DNA of 64,000 nucleotides, taken from NCBI RefSeq assembly GCF_007995055.1, contig NZ_VOQQ01000001.1, forward strand, positions 1,595,001 to 1,659,000, read 5' to 3'. The stretch is from Sphingosinicella ginsenosidimutans. Lineage in GTDB: Bacteria; Pseudomonadota; Alphaproteobacteria; Sphingomonadales; Sphingomonadaceae. How positions within the stretch are numbered: position 1 is the stretch's first letter; the number at the start of each line of letters is the position of its first letter. Below are positions 17,749-26,000 of the stretch, piece after piece. A program made the position numbers and the translations under genes. Under the pieces are notes generated by a model. The model did no database searches. It was not told where the DNA came from and saw only the letters and a list, made by a program, of their open reading frames with translations.

Positions 17749-18234
17749 TCAGAGGGTCACCTCGGCGACCTTTTCCTTGTAGGTCTGCTTGGGGTCGGCG
17801 CCGGTCAGCCACTGGATCGCGGCGCCCAGCGGCGTCGCGTTGAGCCAGATTTTCGCGCTTTCCGGATCGAAGCGGAGCAGCGCCAGCCTGGGATCGTCCT
17901 TGCCGCCGTCGAACCAGGCGGCGACATAGGGGTTCCACAGCCGGTCGACGACCGCGCGATCGGTGTCGCCGGCAAGCCGGCCCGCGATGCTCGCGAACAG
18001 GTCGTGACCGCGGCCGGTGAAGGTGGCGATCGCCTCGCGCGGCGCCTCCAGCGCCTGGACGAGATCGGTGTCGCGCGCCGTGAACACCCACAGCGGCCCG
18101 CCTTCCTCGCCTTCCATAAGCGCGGTCATCGGCCGCAACGCGCCCTCGCCGTTGCCGCCGAGCCCCAGCATCAACGTCCGCTCGCTCTTCAGTTCGCTCC
18201 AGAATTTCCGCGTGATTTCCGCATCCTCGGCCAT
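17749..18234 (-). CDS. General stress-type pyridoxamine oxidase-fold protein
   Basis: A 161-residue FMN-binding split-barrel protein of the 'general stress protein 26' type: FWSELKSERTLMLGL, GPLWVFTARDTDLVQAL, TFTGRGHDLFASIAGRL and WNPYVAAWFDGGKDDPRLALLRF. It lacks the PLP-site residues of PdxH, so B6 synthesis is not expected. ATG 18234 follows AAGGAG. A GGAAC-N16-CGCT element upstream resembles promoters of the alphaproteobacterial general-stress sigma factor, which fits the name. Confidence 0.85.
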   Translation of the reverse strand: MAEDAEITRKFWSELKSERTLMLGLGGNGEGALRPMTALMEGEEGGPLWVFTARDTDLVQALEAPREAIATFTGRGHDLFASIAGRLAGDTDRAVVDRLWNPYVAAWFDGGKDDPRLALLRFDPESAKIWLNATPLGAAIQWLTGADPKQTYKEKVAEVTL

Positions 18235-18259
18235 GTCCGCATCTCCTTTCGAAAGGCCA

Positions 18260-18284
18260 AGCGGACGAGGGCGCGCGCGGTTCC
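18260..18284 (-). promoter_or_regulatory. Possible EcfG-type stress promoter
   Basis: Read leftwards, GGAAC (18284-18280) is followed after 16 bases by CGCT (18263-18260). The alphaproteobacterial EcfG consensus is GGAAC-N16/17-CGTT, so one minus-10 base differs. The element lies 26 bp before the start of the stress-type gene. The downstream gene's family supports the call. Confidence 0.4.
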
Positions 18285-18384
18285 CTTGGTTGCGGTGCGA
18301 CGAATGTCGCTGGTCGACACGCGCTTGCCTGCCGGAGCCAAGTGGGGCAGCGTCCGCCTCACCGAATGGGGGAACTTTCCGATC

Positions 18385-21300
18385 ATGCTCAAGGGTCTCG
18401 CCGCGCTTTCGATCCTGCTCGCCTCCACCAGTGCGCTCGCCGCGCCGGCCAGGCCGGGCGCAAACGCACCCACCTGGGATGTCAACGCGCCGCCGGGGCA
18501 GCGCCTGCGCGAGGTCCGGCTCGATGTCCGCGAGGGCACCTGGATGAATGTCGATGTGAGCCCCGACGGCCGCTCCATCGCCTTCGATCTGCTCGGCGAT
18601 CTCTACATCATGCCGATCGACGGCGGCACGCCGCGGCGGCTGACCTCCGGCCTTGCGTTCGACATGCAGCCGCGCTTCTCGCCGGACGGGCGCCAGATCG
18701 CCTACACCTCCGATCGCGGCGGCGGCGACAATATCTGGGTGATGAACGTCGACGGCAGCGGCGCGCACCAGATCACCCATGAAAGCTTCCGCCTGCTCAA
18801 CGCGCCGACCTGGAGCCCGGACGGCCGATTCATCGCCGCGCGCAAGCATTTCACGACCGGCCGCTCGCTCGGCACCGGCGAGATCTGGCTCTACGACGCC
18901 AGCGGGCGCGGCGACGGCATCGCACTCGTGGAGCGGCCCAACCAGCGCTACCAGAAGGAGCTCGGCGAGCCGACGTTCAGCCATGACGGCCGCTTCATCT
19001 ATTTCAGCCGCAACACGACGCCCGGCGACATTTTCGAATATGCGCAGGATTCGAACCAGGAAGTGTTCGCGATCGAGCGCTACGACATGGCGACCGGCGA
19101 GCGGACCCAGGTCGCCGGCGGGCCCGGCGGCGCGGTCCGCCCGCAGCCGTCGCCCGACGGGCAATGGCTCGCTTATGTCCATCGCACCGGCGGACATAGC
19201 CACCTTTACGTGAAGAACCTGCAGAGCGGCGAGGAGCGGCAGGTCTATGCCGATCTCGATCAGGATCTCCAGGAAACCTGGGCGGTCCACGGCGTCTATC
19301 CCGACATGGGCTGGACTCCCGACAGCCGCACCATCGTCTTCTGGGCCGGGGGCCGCATCCGCCGGGTGAACATCGATGGATCGGGCGTTGCCGAAATCCC
19401 GTTCCATGTCGCCGACACGCGCGTCGTCATCGATCCGCCGCGCCCGTCGATCGAGGTTGCGCCCGACACGTTCCAGACGCGGATGCCGCGCTTCGCCAGC
19501 GTCTCTCCTGACGGCAGCCGGGTGGTGTTCGAAACGCTCGGCCGGCTCTACATCCGCGACCTCGCCGGCAACGGGGCGCCGCGGCTGCTGACGCCCCGCG
19601 ATTCGGATTTCCAGCTGTGGCCGAGCTGGTCGCGCGACGGCAGCCGGATCGTCTTCGTCTCCTGGAATGATGAGCGGCTCGGCGAAATCCGTTCGATCGC
19701 GGCCGATGGCGGCGACATGAGGACGCTCTCGCAGCATCCGGGCCACTATCGCCATCCGCGCTTCTCGCCCGACGGCGCGACCATCGTCTATGAGCTCACG
19801 GGAGGCCAGGGGCTGACCTCCAACCGCTGGTCGGAGGACACCGGAATCTTCCGAATGCCGGCGACCGGCGGCGCGGCGACGAAGATCACCGGCGACGGCT
19901 CGAACCCGCAATTCGGCGCGGCCTCCGACCGCATCTTCCTCGAGACCCGCGAGGGCGGCAAGGACAAGCTGATCAGCGTCGACCTGCTCGGCGGCAACCG
20001 GCGCACCCACGCGCAGGGCGAAATGGTCACCGAGTTCGAAGTGTCGCCCGACGGGCGCACGCTCGCCTATCGCCAGAATTACAACGTCTTCGTCACCCCC
20101 TTCTTCGATGGCGCGGCGACGGTGGAGCTTGGCGAGAATACCGGCCAGCTCCCGGTCGCGCGCGCGACCGGAGACGGCGGCATGTATCCGGCCTGGTATG
20201 CCGGCGGTCGCTCGCTCGCCTGGAGCGAGGGGCCGACGCTGTTCACCGGCGACGTCGCCGCGATGCTCGCGCCGGGCGGCTCCTACGCCGCGCCGCGCAC
20301 CGGCACCTCGCTCGCAATCTCGGTCACCGCCGATCGCCCGACCGGCACGGTGGCGCTCACCGGCGCGCGCATCGTCACCATGGCGAGCGACGATGGCGGA
20401 GTCATCGAGAACGGCACGATCGTGATCGAGGGCAACCGCATCCGCGCCGTCGGCCCGGCCGGATCGGTCGCGATCCCTGCCGGCGCGCAGCGGATCGACG
20501 TGACCGGCAAGACGATCATCCCCGGCATGATCGACGGACACGCCCACGGGCCGCAGGGCGAGGACGATCTCGTGCCCCAGCAGAACTGGTCGGCGATGTC
20601 GCACCTCGCCATGGGGATCACCACCGTCCACGATCCCTCAAGCACGGCGAGCGAGATTTTCCCCGCCGCCGAGATGCAGCGCGCCGGGCTGATCCTCGCG
20701 CCGCGCACCTTCTCCTCGGCCGAGATCATCTACGGTGCGCGGGCGCCCGATCGCTATGCGCGGATCGACAGCTATGAAGATGCGCTCAGCCACATCCGCC
20801 GGCTCCAGGCCGAGGGCGCGCATTCGGTGAAGAATTACAACCAGCCGCGCCGCGACCAGCGGCAGCAGATCACCTCCGCGGCGCGCGCCCTCAACATCCT
20901 CGTCGTGCCGGAGGGCGGATCGCTGTTCCAGCTCGACGTCACCCATATCCAGGACGGCAATTCGACGCTGGAGCACAATTTCCCGCAGCGCGTCTATTAT
21001 GAAGACCTGCTGAGCCTGTGGTCGCAGACCCGCGTCGCCAACAATCCGACGCTGGTCGTCAGCTATGGCGGCCTTGCCGGCGATCCCTATTGGACCGCCG
21101 CATCGCCGATGTGGAACCATCCCTTGCTCAGCCGCCACACGCCGCCGCAGGTGCTCGCCGGCCGGGTGCGCGGCGTGACCGCGCCCGACGACCAATATGC
21201 CGATCCCTATAGCGCGCGGATGAGCCATGAGCTCTATCAGCGCGGCGTGCTGATCGCGATCGGCGGCCATGGGCAGCAGCCGGGCATGTCGGATCATTGG

Positions 21301-21630
21301 GACCTCTGGAGCCATGTCCGCGGCGGCACCTCGCCGCTGGAGGCGCTCCGCCACGCCACGATCGATCCAGCGCGGATCTACGGCTTTTCGGATATCGGCA
21401 GCCTCGAACCCGGCAAGCTCGCCGATCTCGTGATCCTCAACGACAATCCGCTCGAGAATATTCGCAACAGCGACCATATCGACAAGGTGATGCTGAACGG
21501 GCGGCTCTACGAAGCGGCGACCCTGAACGAAGTGGTCACCGGCAATCGCCGGCGCCAGTCCTATTTCTGGGAAGGGCCGAACGGCAGCGGCACCGGCCCG
21601 GCGCCGGCGTCGGCGGATGGAGAGGACTGA
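18385..21630 (+). CDS. Beta-propeller (TolB/PD40)-amidohydrolase fusion, exported
   Basis: A 1081-residue protein with a signal peptide (MLKGLAALSILLASTSALAA). Residues about 50-630 hold repeated TolB/PD40 blades, seen as recurring SPDGRxIA and SRDGSRIVF motifs (for example FSPDGRQIAYTSDRGG). Residues about 650-1060 form an amidohydrolase: the metal motif IPGMIDGHAHGP, later VVSYGG, IGGHGQQPGM and the C-terminal GSLEPGKLADLVILNDNP. Such fusions are periplasmic, and the propeller may gate peptide-like substrates. Start ATG 18385 precedes the signal peptide; an open frame upstream is not signal-like. The substrate is unknown. Confidence 0.88.
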   Translation: MLKGLAALSILLASTSALAAPARPGANAPTWDVNAPPGQRLREVRLDVREGTWMNVDVSPDGRSIAFDLLGDLYIMPIDGGTPRRLTSGLAFDMQPRFSPDGRQIAYTSDRGGGDNIWVMNVDGSGAHQITHESFRLLNAPTWSPDGRFIAARKHFTTGRSLGTGEIWLYDASGRGDGIALVERPNQRYQKELGEPTFSHDGRFIYFSRNTTPGDIFEYAQDSNQEVFAIERYDMATGERTQVAGGPGGAVRPQPSPDGQWLAYVHRTGGHSHLYVKNLQSGEERQVYADLDQDLQETWAVHGVYPDMGWTPDSRTIVFWAGGRIRRVNIDGSGVAEIPFHVADTRVVIDPPRPSIEVAPDTFQTRMPRFASVSPDGSRVVFETLGRLYIRDLAGNGAPRLLTPRDSDFQLWPSWSRDGSRIVFVSWNDERLGEIRSIAADGGDMRTLSQHPGHYRHPRFSPDGATIVYELTGGQGLTSNRWSEDTGIFRMPATGGAATKITGDGSNPQFGAASDRIFLETREGGKDKLISVDLLGGNRRTHAQGEMVTEFEVSPDGRTLAYRQNYNVFVTPFFDGAATVELGENTGQLPVARATGDGGMYPAWYAGGRSLAWSEGPTLFTGDVAAMLAPGGSYAAPRTGTSLAISVTADRPTGTVALTGARIVTMASDDGGVIENGTIVIEGNRIRAVGPAGSVAIPAGAQRIDVTGKTIIPGMIDGHAHGPQGEDDLVPQQNWSAMSHLAMGITTVHDPSSTASEIFPAAEMQRAGLILAPRTFSSAEIIYGARAPDRYARIDSYEDALSHIRRLQAEGAHSVKNYNQPRRDQRQQITSAARALNILVVPEGGSLFQLDVTHIQDGNSTLEHNFPQRVYYEDLLSLWSQTRVANNPTLVVSYGGLAGDPYWTAASPMWNHPLLSRHTPPQVLAGRVRGVTAPDDQYADPYSARMSHELYQRGVLIAIGGHGQQPGMSDHWDLWSHVRGGTSPLEALRHATIDPARIYGFSDIGSLEPGKLADLVILNDNPLENIRNSDHIDKVMLNGRLYEAATLNEVVTGNRRRQSYFWEGPNGSGTGPAPASADGED

Positions 21631-21702
21631 GCGGGCACTGCCGGACGGCGGCGGATCATGCTATAAGGCGAAGCGGCAGGGGGGTCTGGAAGGAGGCCAA
21701 CC

Positions 21703-22110
21703 ATGTCGCAGCAGGTCCACGAGCCGGCGGCCATGCCGACGCCCGACACGGCGATCGATACCCGCCACGAGTTGATCTCGTCCCGCAGGGTCGAGGGCAC
21801 GCCGGTCTACAACCGCGCCGAAAAGAAGCTCGGCACGATCCATTCGGTGATGATCGACAAGCGCAGCGGCGCGGTCGCTTATGCGGTGCTCTCGTTCGGC
21901 GGGTTCCTCGGCATCGGCGAGCGCGTGACGCCTGTGCCGTGGCCGGTGCTCACCTACAGCGTCGACCTCGACGCCTATGTGATCGACCTTAGCCGCGAGC
22001 AGCTCGCCGCGGCGCCGAGCCTCAGGCTCGATCATGCGGATCGACCGCAGAGCGGCGATTATGCCGACATCAAGGGCTATTACGAGGAAATGCGCTGGTG
22101 GGGCCTGTAG
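21703..22110 (+). CDS. PRC-barrel domain protein
   Basis: A 135-residue soluble protein. The central part (LISSRRVEGTPVYNRAEKKLGTIHSVMIDKRSG in pieces: LISSRRVEGTPVYN, LGTIHSVMIDKRSG) and AYAVLSFGGFLGIGERVTPVPW are a classic PRC-barrel, as found in photosynthetic H subunits, RimM and many stress proteins of alphaproteobacteria. The C-terminus ends in YYEEMRWWGL. ATG 21703 follows GGAAGGAGG. Its partner is unknown; relatives are often stress induced. Confidence 0.88.
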   Translation: MSQQVHEPAAMPTPDTAIDTRHELISSRRVEGTPVYNRAEKKLGTIHSVMIDKRSGAVAYAVLSFGGFLGIGERVTPVPWPVLTYSVDLDAYVIDLSREQLAAAPSLRLDHADRPQSGDYADIKGYYEEMRWWGL

Positions 22111-22119
22111 CGCGGCGGC

Positions 22120-22578
22120 TCAGGCGGCCGGCTCGATCACGATCTCGCTGCTGAGCGAATTGGCGATGAAGCACGCCTCGTGCGCTTCATGGTGGAGCCG
22201 ATCGAGCGTCGCCGCGTCCGGCGCGGCGCCGGCGAAGGCGATGCGCGGCCGCAGGACGATCCGGACGACCGCCATGCGGCCCGGCGAGATCCGGCCCATC
22301 TCGCCCTCCGCCTCGTCGACATAGGACCCGACCTCGAACCCAGCCTTGTGCGCGACCCACAGGAAGGAGAGCATGTGGCAGGACGAGGCCGCCGCGACGA
22401 GCGCTTCCTCGGGATCGACCGCGGCCGGATCGGACATCGGCACCGGCACGACATCGGGCGAGGACGAGCCCGGGACGATCGCGCCGCCGTCGAACGTCCA
22501 GCTGTGCCGACGGCTGTAGCGGCCGTTCGCCGCGCCGTCGTTCGACCATTGGATCTTCGCGTAATGTTTGTGGCTCAT
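22120..22578 (-). CDS. OsmC-family peroxidase-like protein
   Basis: A 152-residue OsmC/Ohr-fold protein. The two redox cysteines are present in VAAASSCHMLSFL and HEACFIANS, the usual spacing for organic-hydroperoxide reduction with thiol cofactors. PEEALVAAASSC and the C-terminal NSLSSEIVIEP are family signatures. Its start codon overlaps the bactofilin stop by 4 bp (ATGA), so the two genes are probably translated together. The convergent PRC-barrel gene ends 9 bp away. Confidence 0.88.
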   Translation of the reverse strand: MSHKHYAKIQWSNDGAANGRYSRRHSWTFDGGAIVPGSSSPDVVPVPMSDPAAVDPEEALVAAASSCHMLSFLWVAHKAGFEVGSYVDEAEGEMGRISPGRMAVVRIVLRPRIAFAGAAPDAATLDRLHHEAHEACFIANSLSSEIVIEPAA

Positions 22579-23081
22579 GCGCTGGCGCGCTTGCGATCGG
22601 CGGCGGGAAACATGTCCTCGACCGCATCGGTTGTCGAAGCGGCGCGATTCGTGTTGCGCGCCGCCTTGCCCTTGTCGGGCGCCGGCGTCGCGATCAGGAT
22701 CGCCTCGTCGGCCGGTCGGGCCAGCGCTTCGCGGCGGGCGAGCCGGCCCTCGATCCCGGCGCCGGCGGCAATGCTGATCGTCTCATAGGCGACGTCGCCG
22801 GCGATCCGGCCGGTCGATTCGACGACGACGATGCGCGCCTCCACCCGACCCTCGACCCGGCCCGCGATCCGGGCTTCCTCGGCAACGATGTCGCCGGCGA
22901 TCGTGCCGGTCGCGCCCTCGATCAGCGTCTCGCAGCGGACATTGCCCTCGATCCGACCGTCGACATGGAGCGGGCCGGTGGTGGAAACGTCGCCACCGAT
23001 CGTCATTTCAGGGCCGATGAAGGACAGGCCGCCCGTTCCGGCGCGTGGTCGCGCCATCCTGTCCTGGGTGCGTGAGAACAT
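22575..23081 (-). CDS. Bactofilin
   Basis: A 168-residue bactofilin, a filament-forming cytoskeletal protein with a right-handed beta-helix. The core (about residues 20-125) shows FIGPEMTIGGDVSTTGPLHVDGRIEGNVRC-type repeats (here FIGPEMTIGGDV, GPLHVDGRIEGNV, GTIAGDIVAEEARIAGRVEG, GRIAGDVAYETISIAAGAGI), followed by a disordered, charged tail. ATG 23081 follows AGGAAGGGGG. The frame stays open far upstream by chance in GC-rich DNA. Bactofilins organise cell shape and envelope enzymes; coupling to an OsmC gene is unusual. Confidence 0.9.
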   Translation of the reverse strand: MFSRTQDRMARPRAGTGGLSFIGPEMTIGGDVSTTGPLHVDGRIEGNVRCETLIEGATGTIAGDIVAEEARIAGRVEGRVEARIVVVESTGRIAGDVAYETISIAAGAGIEGRLARREALARPADEAILIATPAPDKGKAARNTNRAASTTDAVEDMFPAADRKRASA

Positions 23082-23205
23082 CGCCGGCCCCCTTCCTCGC
23101 TGAACGCGACTATTGCCGGAGCGCGTGGCGGGATCAAGCGGAGAGACGGCAATGCGGCTGGCGAATTTTCGGGAGGGGGCGGGCAGGGCAGGCCCCGAAC
23201 CGAAA

Positions 23206-23233
23206 TGGGGGCCGGCATCGCTGCCGGCCCCCA
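23206..23233 (-). terminator. 11-bp GC-rich stem ending the hairpin-rich region
   Basis: TGGGGGCCGGC and GCCGGCCCCCA form a perfect 11-bp stem with the loop ATCGCT. Read leftwards it is followed by TTTCGG, a short T-stretch; read rightwards there is no T-run. It fits a terminator for a leftward transcript from the structured region, placed 125 bp before the bactofilin start. Confidence 0.6.
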
Positions 23234-23870
23234 CTGTCCCCGCGCGGAGGATCGTCAAGCCTGGAGAGGCGAGACGGCCGCGCTGGGCGGTTTCGAACAT
23301 CGTCGGATGCAGGAACCGGGGGTTCCGCCATCCTCGACATTCCGGGTCCATCCCGGGCTTGCGCCCGTTCCGGTTGCCCGCTGGCTCCCCGTCAGGGCCG
23401 GGGCCCTGGCGGTTCGCCGCTGGCGGGTGAACGGTCCGAAGACCATTCCTTCGCCTTCGCTTCACCGCCGCCGAAGCGTTGGTTCCGCAGCCGGCGAAAT
23501 CCTTTGGCCGAAGCCGCCGATCCGCCTGGCGGTAGAGGGACCGAAATCCCGCATCCCGCCATGACGCCTCGGGACCGAAGTCCACTCCGCGTCCGGCAGT
23601 CCGTCCGGGACCGGGGGTCCCTTTCGTCCTGCCCGATCTCCCGTCCGGCCGAAGCCTTTCGGGACATCGTGGGCGCTTACGAAGCCTGCCGTCCGCATCC
23701 GCTTTGGCAAGGCCGTCGCGTCCGCATCGCGGCGGCTTCGTCAGCCGCCCCGCCTTCGCGTCATCGCTTCGTCGCCTGGTGGGCAGGAAGCCTGTTTCGC
23801 TCGGGCCGTGGCTGGGAAGGCTTTCGTCCGTTTCCGGCCGATCGTCTCTGCCACGAACCGAAGCTGTCAC
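23207..23870 (-). ncRNA. Candidate structured RNA; gene-free, hairpin-rich region
   Basis: The stretch 23082-23949 holds no convincing gene. The minus strand is T-poor and full of perfect short hairpins: AGCCGCC/GGCGGCT (23731-23749), GGC-UUCG-GCC (23647-23656 and 23506-23515), GGGACC-CCC-GGTCCC (23607-23621), GGAC-UUCG-GTCC (23572-23583), GGGA-N6-TCCC (23537-23550), GGTC-UUCG-GACC (23433-23444), CAGGGCC/GGCCCTG (23393-23408) and GGAACC-CCC-GGTTCC (23312-23326). Four loops are UUCG in this orientation only. The region ends at the stem at 23207-23232. No known RNA family was recognised, and the 5' boundary and promoter are not located. An alternative is a diverged repeat array. Confidence 0.4.
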
Positions 23871-23949
23871 GAAAAATGAGTCGCACCAAGCGCATTGTGC
23901 CTGTGGAAAACGAGGATAACGGGCATAAGTGCGCGGCCCGCAAAATGCG

Positions 23950-24273
23950 TCAATGCGCGGTCGGCGCGTCCCCGGATTCGTCCGCGCGCCCTTCGCGCAG
24001 GCCCTGTTCCAGCCCTTCGAGGAAGGCGCGAAGCCCCTCTCGCGCGGCATCCCGCACGGCGCCGACGATCGCCTCGCCATCGATGTCGAGCCGGGCGCTG
24101 AACTCCGGTCGCGGCTCCGGCCTCGCCGCGCGCGTCGCCCCGGTCAGCGCCGCGGCGGCAAGGCCGCGAACGAAAGGATTGTCCGCGGCCTCGATCGCCT
24201 TCTTCGCCTTCTTGCGCGCCTTTTTCGGGATCTTCACCCCGGCGATCTTCTTCGGAATCTTCACCTTGGCCAT
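23950..24273 (-). CDS. Small lysine-rich hypothetical protein
   Basis: A 107-residue protein. The first 27 residues are strongly basic and contain a duplicated motif (VKIPKKIAGVKIPKKARKK), resembling the tails of nucleic-acid-binding proteins; the rest is Ala-rich and amphipathic (EAIVGAVRDAAREGLRAFLEGLEQGL). ATG 24273 follows GAGGAG with 7-base spacing, and this ribosome binding site is one arm of a long hairpin. No family name is known to the annotator. RNA or DNA binding and autoregulation are inference. Confidence 0.7.
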   Translation of the reverse strand: MAKVKIPKKIAGVKIPKKARKKAKKAIEAADNPFVRGLAAAALTGATRAARPEPRPEFSARLDIDGEAIVGAVRDAAREGLRAFLEGLEQGLREGRADESGDAPTAH

Positions 24274-24280
24274 GGCCTGT

Positions 24281-24315
24281 CTCCTCGTGTCTTAATATGG
24301 TAAGACACCGAGGAG
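24281..24315 (-). promoter_or_regulatory. Long hairpin masking the ribosome binding site of the lysine-rich gene
   Basis: CTCCTC-GTGTCTTA (24281-24294) and TAAGACAC-C-GAGGAG (24301-24315) form a 14-bp dyad with a 6-base loop and one extra base. Read leftwards, the 3' arm contains GAGGAG, the Shine-Dalgarno sequence of the lysine-rich gene, so the RNA hairpin would hide it. The inner GTGTCTTA/TAAGACAC could equally be a repressor operator in DNA. Confidence 0.7.
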
Positions 24316-24329
24316 ATGCAAGCCCGCCC

Positions 24330-25907
24330 TCAGAAGCGAAGCGGCGTCACCCGCTTCACGCCCGGAATCGCCGCCAGCGACCGGGCGAGCGCCGGCTCGA
24401 TCCGTCCGTCGACCGAGACCAGCGCGACCGCCTCGCCACCCGCGGCGCGCCGGCCGAGGTGGAAGGTCGCGATGTTGATCGCGGCCTCGCCGAGCAGGCT
24501 GCCGAGCCGACCGATGAAGCCCGGCGCGTCCTCGTTGACGATGTAGATCATGTCGCCGGCAAGCTCCGCCTCGATCGCGATCCCGAACATGTCGACGAGG
24601 CGCGGCGCCGCGTTGCCGAACAGGGTGCCGGCGACCGAGCGCGCGCCGGCATCGGTTTCGACCGTTACCCGCACGAGCGTGTGATAATCGCCCTCCCCGG
24701 CGTGGCGGACCTCGCGCACGTCGAGCCCGCGCTCCTTCGCCAGGAACGGGGCGTTCACCATGTTCACCGTGTCCGAATAGACCTTCATCAGGCCGGCGAG
24801 CACAGCGCCGGTGATCGGCTTCTGGTTGAGCTCGGCGGCCGCGCCCTCGACCTCGATGGAAACGCTGCGGATCGCCTCGCCTTCGAGCTGGCCGACGAGG
24901 CTGCCGAGTTGCTCGGCGAGCGCCATATAGGGCTTCAGCTTCGGCGCTTCCTCGGCCGACAGGGACGGCATGTTGAGTGCGTTGGAGACGCCGCCGCGGA
25001 CCAGGAAATCGGCCATCTGCTCGGCGACCTGGATCGCGACATTGACCTGCGCCTCGGTGGTCGAGGCGCCGAGATGCGGCGTCGCCACGAGGCCCGGCGT
25101 CCCGAACAGCGGGTTATCCTGCGCCGGCTCCTCGACGAAGACGTCGAGCGCCGCGCCGGCGATATGGCCGGCCTCCAGCCCGAGCTTCAACGCCGCCTCG
25201 TCGATCAGGCCGCCGCGGGCGCAGTTGATGATGCGGACGCCCTTCTTCGTCTTCGCAAGGTTGGCGGCCGACAGGATGTTGCGCGTCTGATCGGTCAGCG
25301 GCGTGTGCAGGGTGATGAAATCGGCGCGGGCGAGGAGCTGATCGAGCTCGACCTTCTCGACGCCTAGCTCGAGCGCGCGCTCCGGCGTCAGGAAGGGATC
25401 GTAGGCGATCACCTTCATCCGAAGGCCAAGCGCCCGATCCGCGACGATCGAGCCGATATTGCCGCAGCCGATCAGGCCGAGCGTCTTGCTGGTCAGCTCG
25501 ACGCCCATGAACCGGTTCTTCTCCCACTTGCCGGCCTGGGTTGAGGAGTCGGCCTGGGGCAGCTCGCGGGCGAGCGCGAACATCAGCGCGATCGCGTGCT
25601 CGGCGGTCGTGATCGAATTGCCGAACGGTGTGTTCATCACCACGACGCCACGCGCGGTGGCGGCGGGGATGTCGACATTGTCGACGCCGATGCCGGCGCG
25701 GCCGATCACCTTGAGGTTCGGCGCGGCGGCGAGCACGTCCGCGGTGACCTTGGTCGCCGATCGGATCGCGAGCCCGTCATAATCGGGCAGGATCGCCTTC
25801 AACTCATCCTTCGTGAGGCCGGGCTTCTCGTCGACCTCGACCCCGTTGGCGCGGAAGATCTCGGCGGCCTTGGGATCCATTTTGTCGGAGATGAGGACTT
25901 TGGGCAT
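24330..25907 (-). CDS. serA: D-3-phosphoglycerate dehydrogenase
   Basis: This enzyme oxidises 3-phosphoglycerate to 3-phosphohydroxypyruvate with NAD+, the first step of serine synthesis. The 525-residue length is that of the long form: substrate domain, NAD-binding domain (LGLIGCGNIGSIVADRA, NCARGGLIDE, VATPHLGASTTEAQ), an intervening domain and a C-terminal ACT domain (FHLGRRAAGGEAVALVSVDG) for allosteric control. ATG 25907 begins MPKVLISDKMD, typical of the family. It lies 93 bp after serC on the same strand, with a palindromic repeat between them. Confidence 0.97.
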   Translation of the reverse strand: MPKVLISDKMDPKAAEIFRANGVEVDEKPGLTKDELKAILPDYDGLAIRSATKVTADVLAAAPNLKVIGRAGIGVDNVDIPAATARGVVVMNTPFGNSITTAEHAIALMFALARELPQADSSTQAGKWEKNRFMGVELTSKTLGLIGCGNIGSIVADRALGLRMKVIAYDPFLTPERALELGVEKVELDQLLARADFITLHTPLTDQTRNILSAANLAKTKKGVRIINCARGGLIDEAALKLGLEAGHIAGAALDVFVEEPAQDNPLFGTPGLVATPHLGASTTEAQVNVAIQVAEQMADFLVRGGVSNALNMPSLSAEEAPKLKPYMALAEQLGSLVGQLEGEAIRSVSIEVEGAAAELNQKPITGAVLAGLMKVYSDTVNMVNAPFLAKERGLDVREVRHAGEGDYHTLVRVTVETDAGARSVAGTLFGNAAPRLVDMFGIAIEAELAGDMIYIVNEDAPGFIGRLGSLLGEAAINIATFHLGRRAAGGEAVALVSVDGRIEPALARSLAAIPGVKRVTPLRF

Positions 25908-25928
25908 TGGGTTTTCCTTGGGTCAGGT

Positions 25929-25996
25929 GTGCTCCTGCGAAAGCAGGAGCACGGAATGCGGCGGAGAGCTGGGCTCCCGCTGTCGCAGGAGCACGG
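25929..25996. repeat. Palindromic repeat between serC and serA
   Basis: GTGCTCCTGC-GAAA-GCAGGAGCAC (25929-25952) is a perfect 10-bp stem with a GNRA-type tetraloop. It is followed by a partial second copy (GGCTCCCGCTGTCGCAGGAG, about 25973-25992). The unit resembles a short palindrome found in sphingomonad spacers. Inside the ser transcript it could protect serC message or reduce serA expression. Confidence 0.7.
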
Positions 25997-26000
25997 GGAG

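Noticed and set aside
23880..23930. DnaA-box-like TTATCC and TTTTCCACA sequences read leftwards
   Set aside because: The two sites are degenerate and isolated, with no AT-rich unwinding region or replication gene nearby. An origin is not supported.
22575..24080. A 501-codon open frame running through the gene-free region into bactofilin
   Set aside because: Only its last 168 codons match bactofilin. The upstream part has no domain, is low-complexity and coincides with strong hairpins; long stop-free frames are expected in GC-rich DNA.
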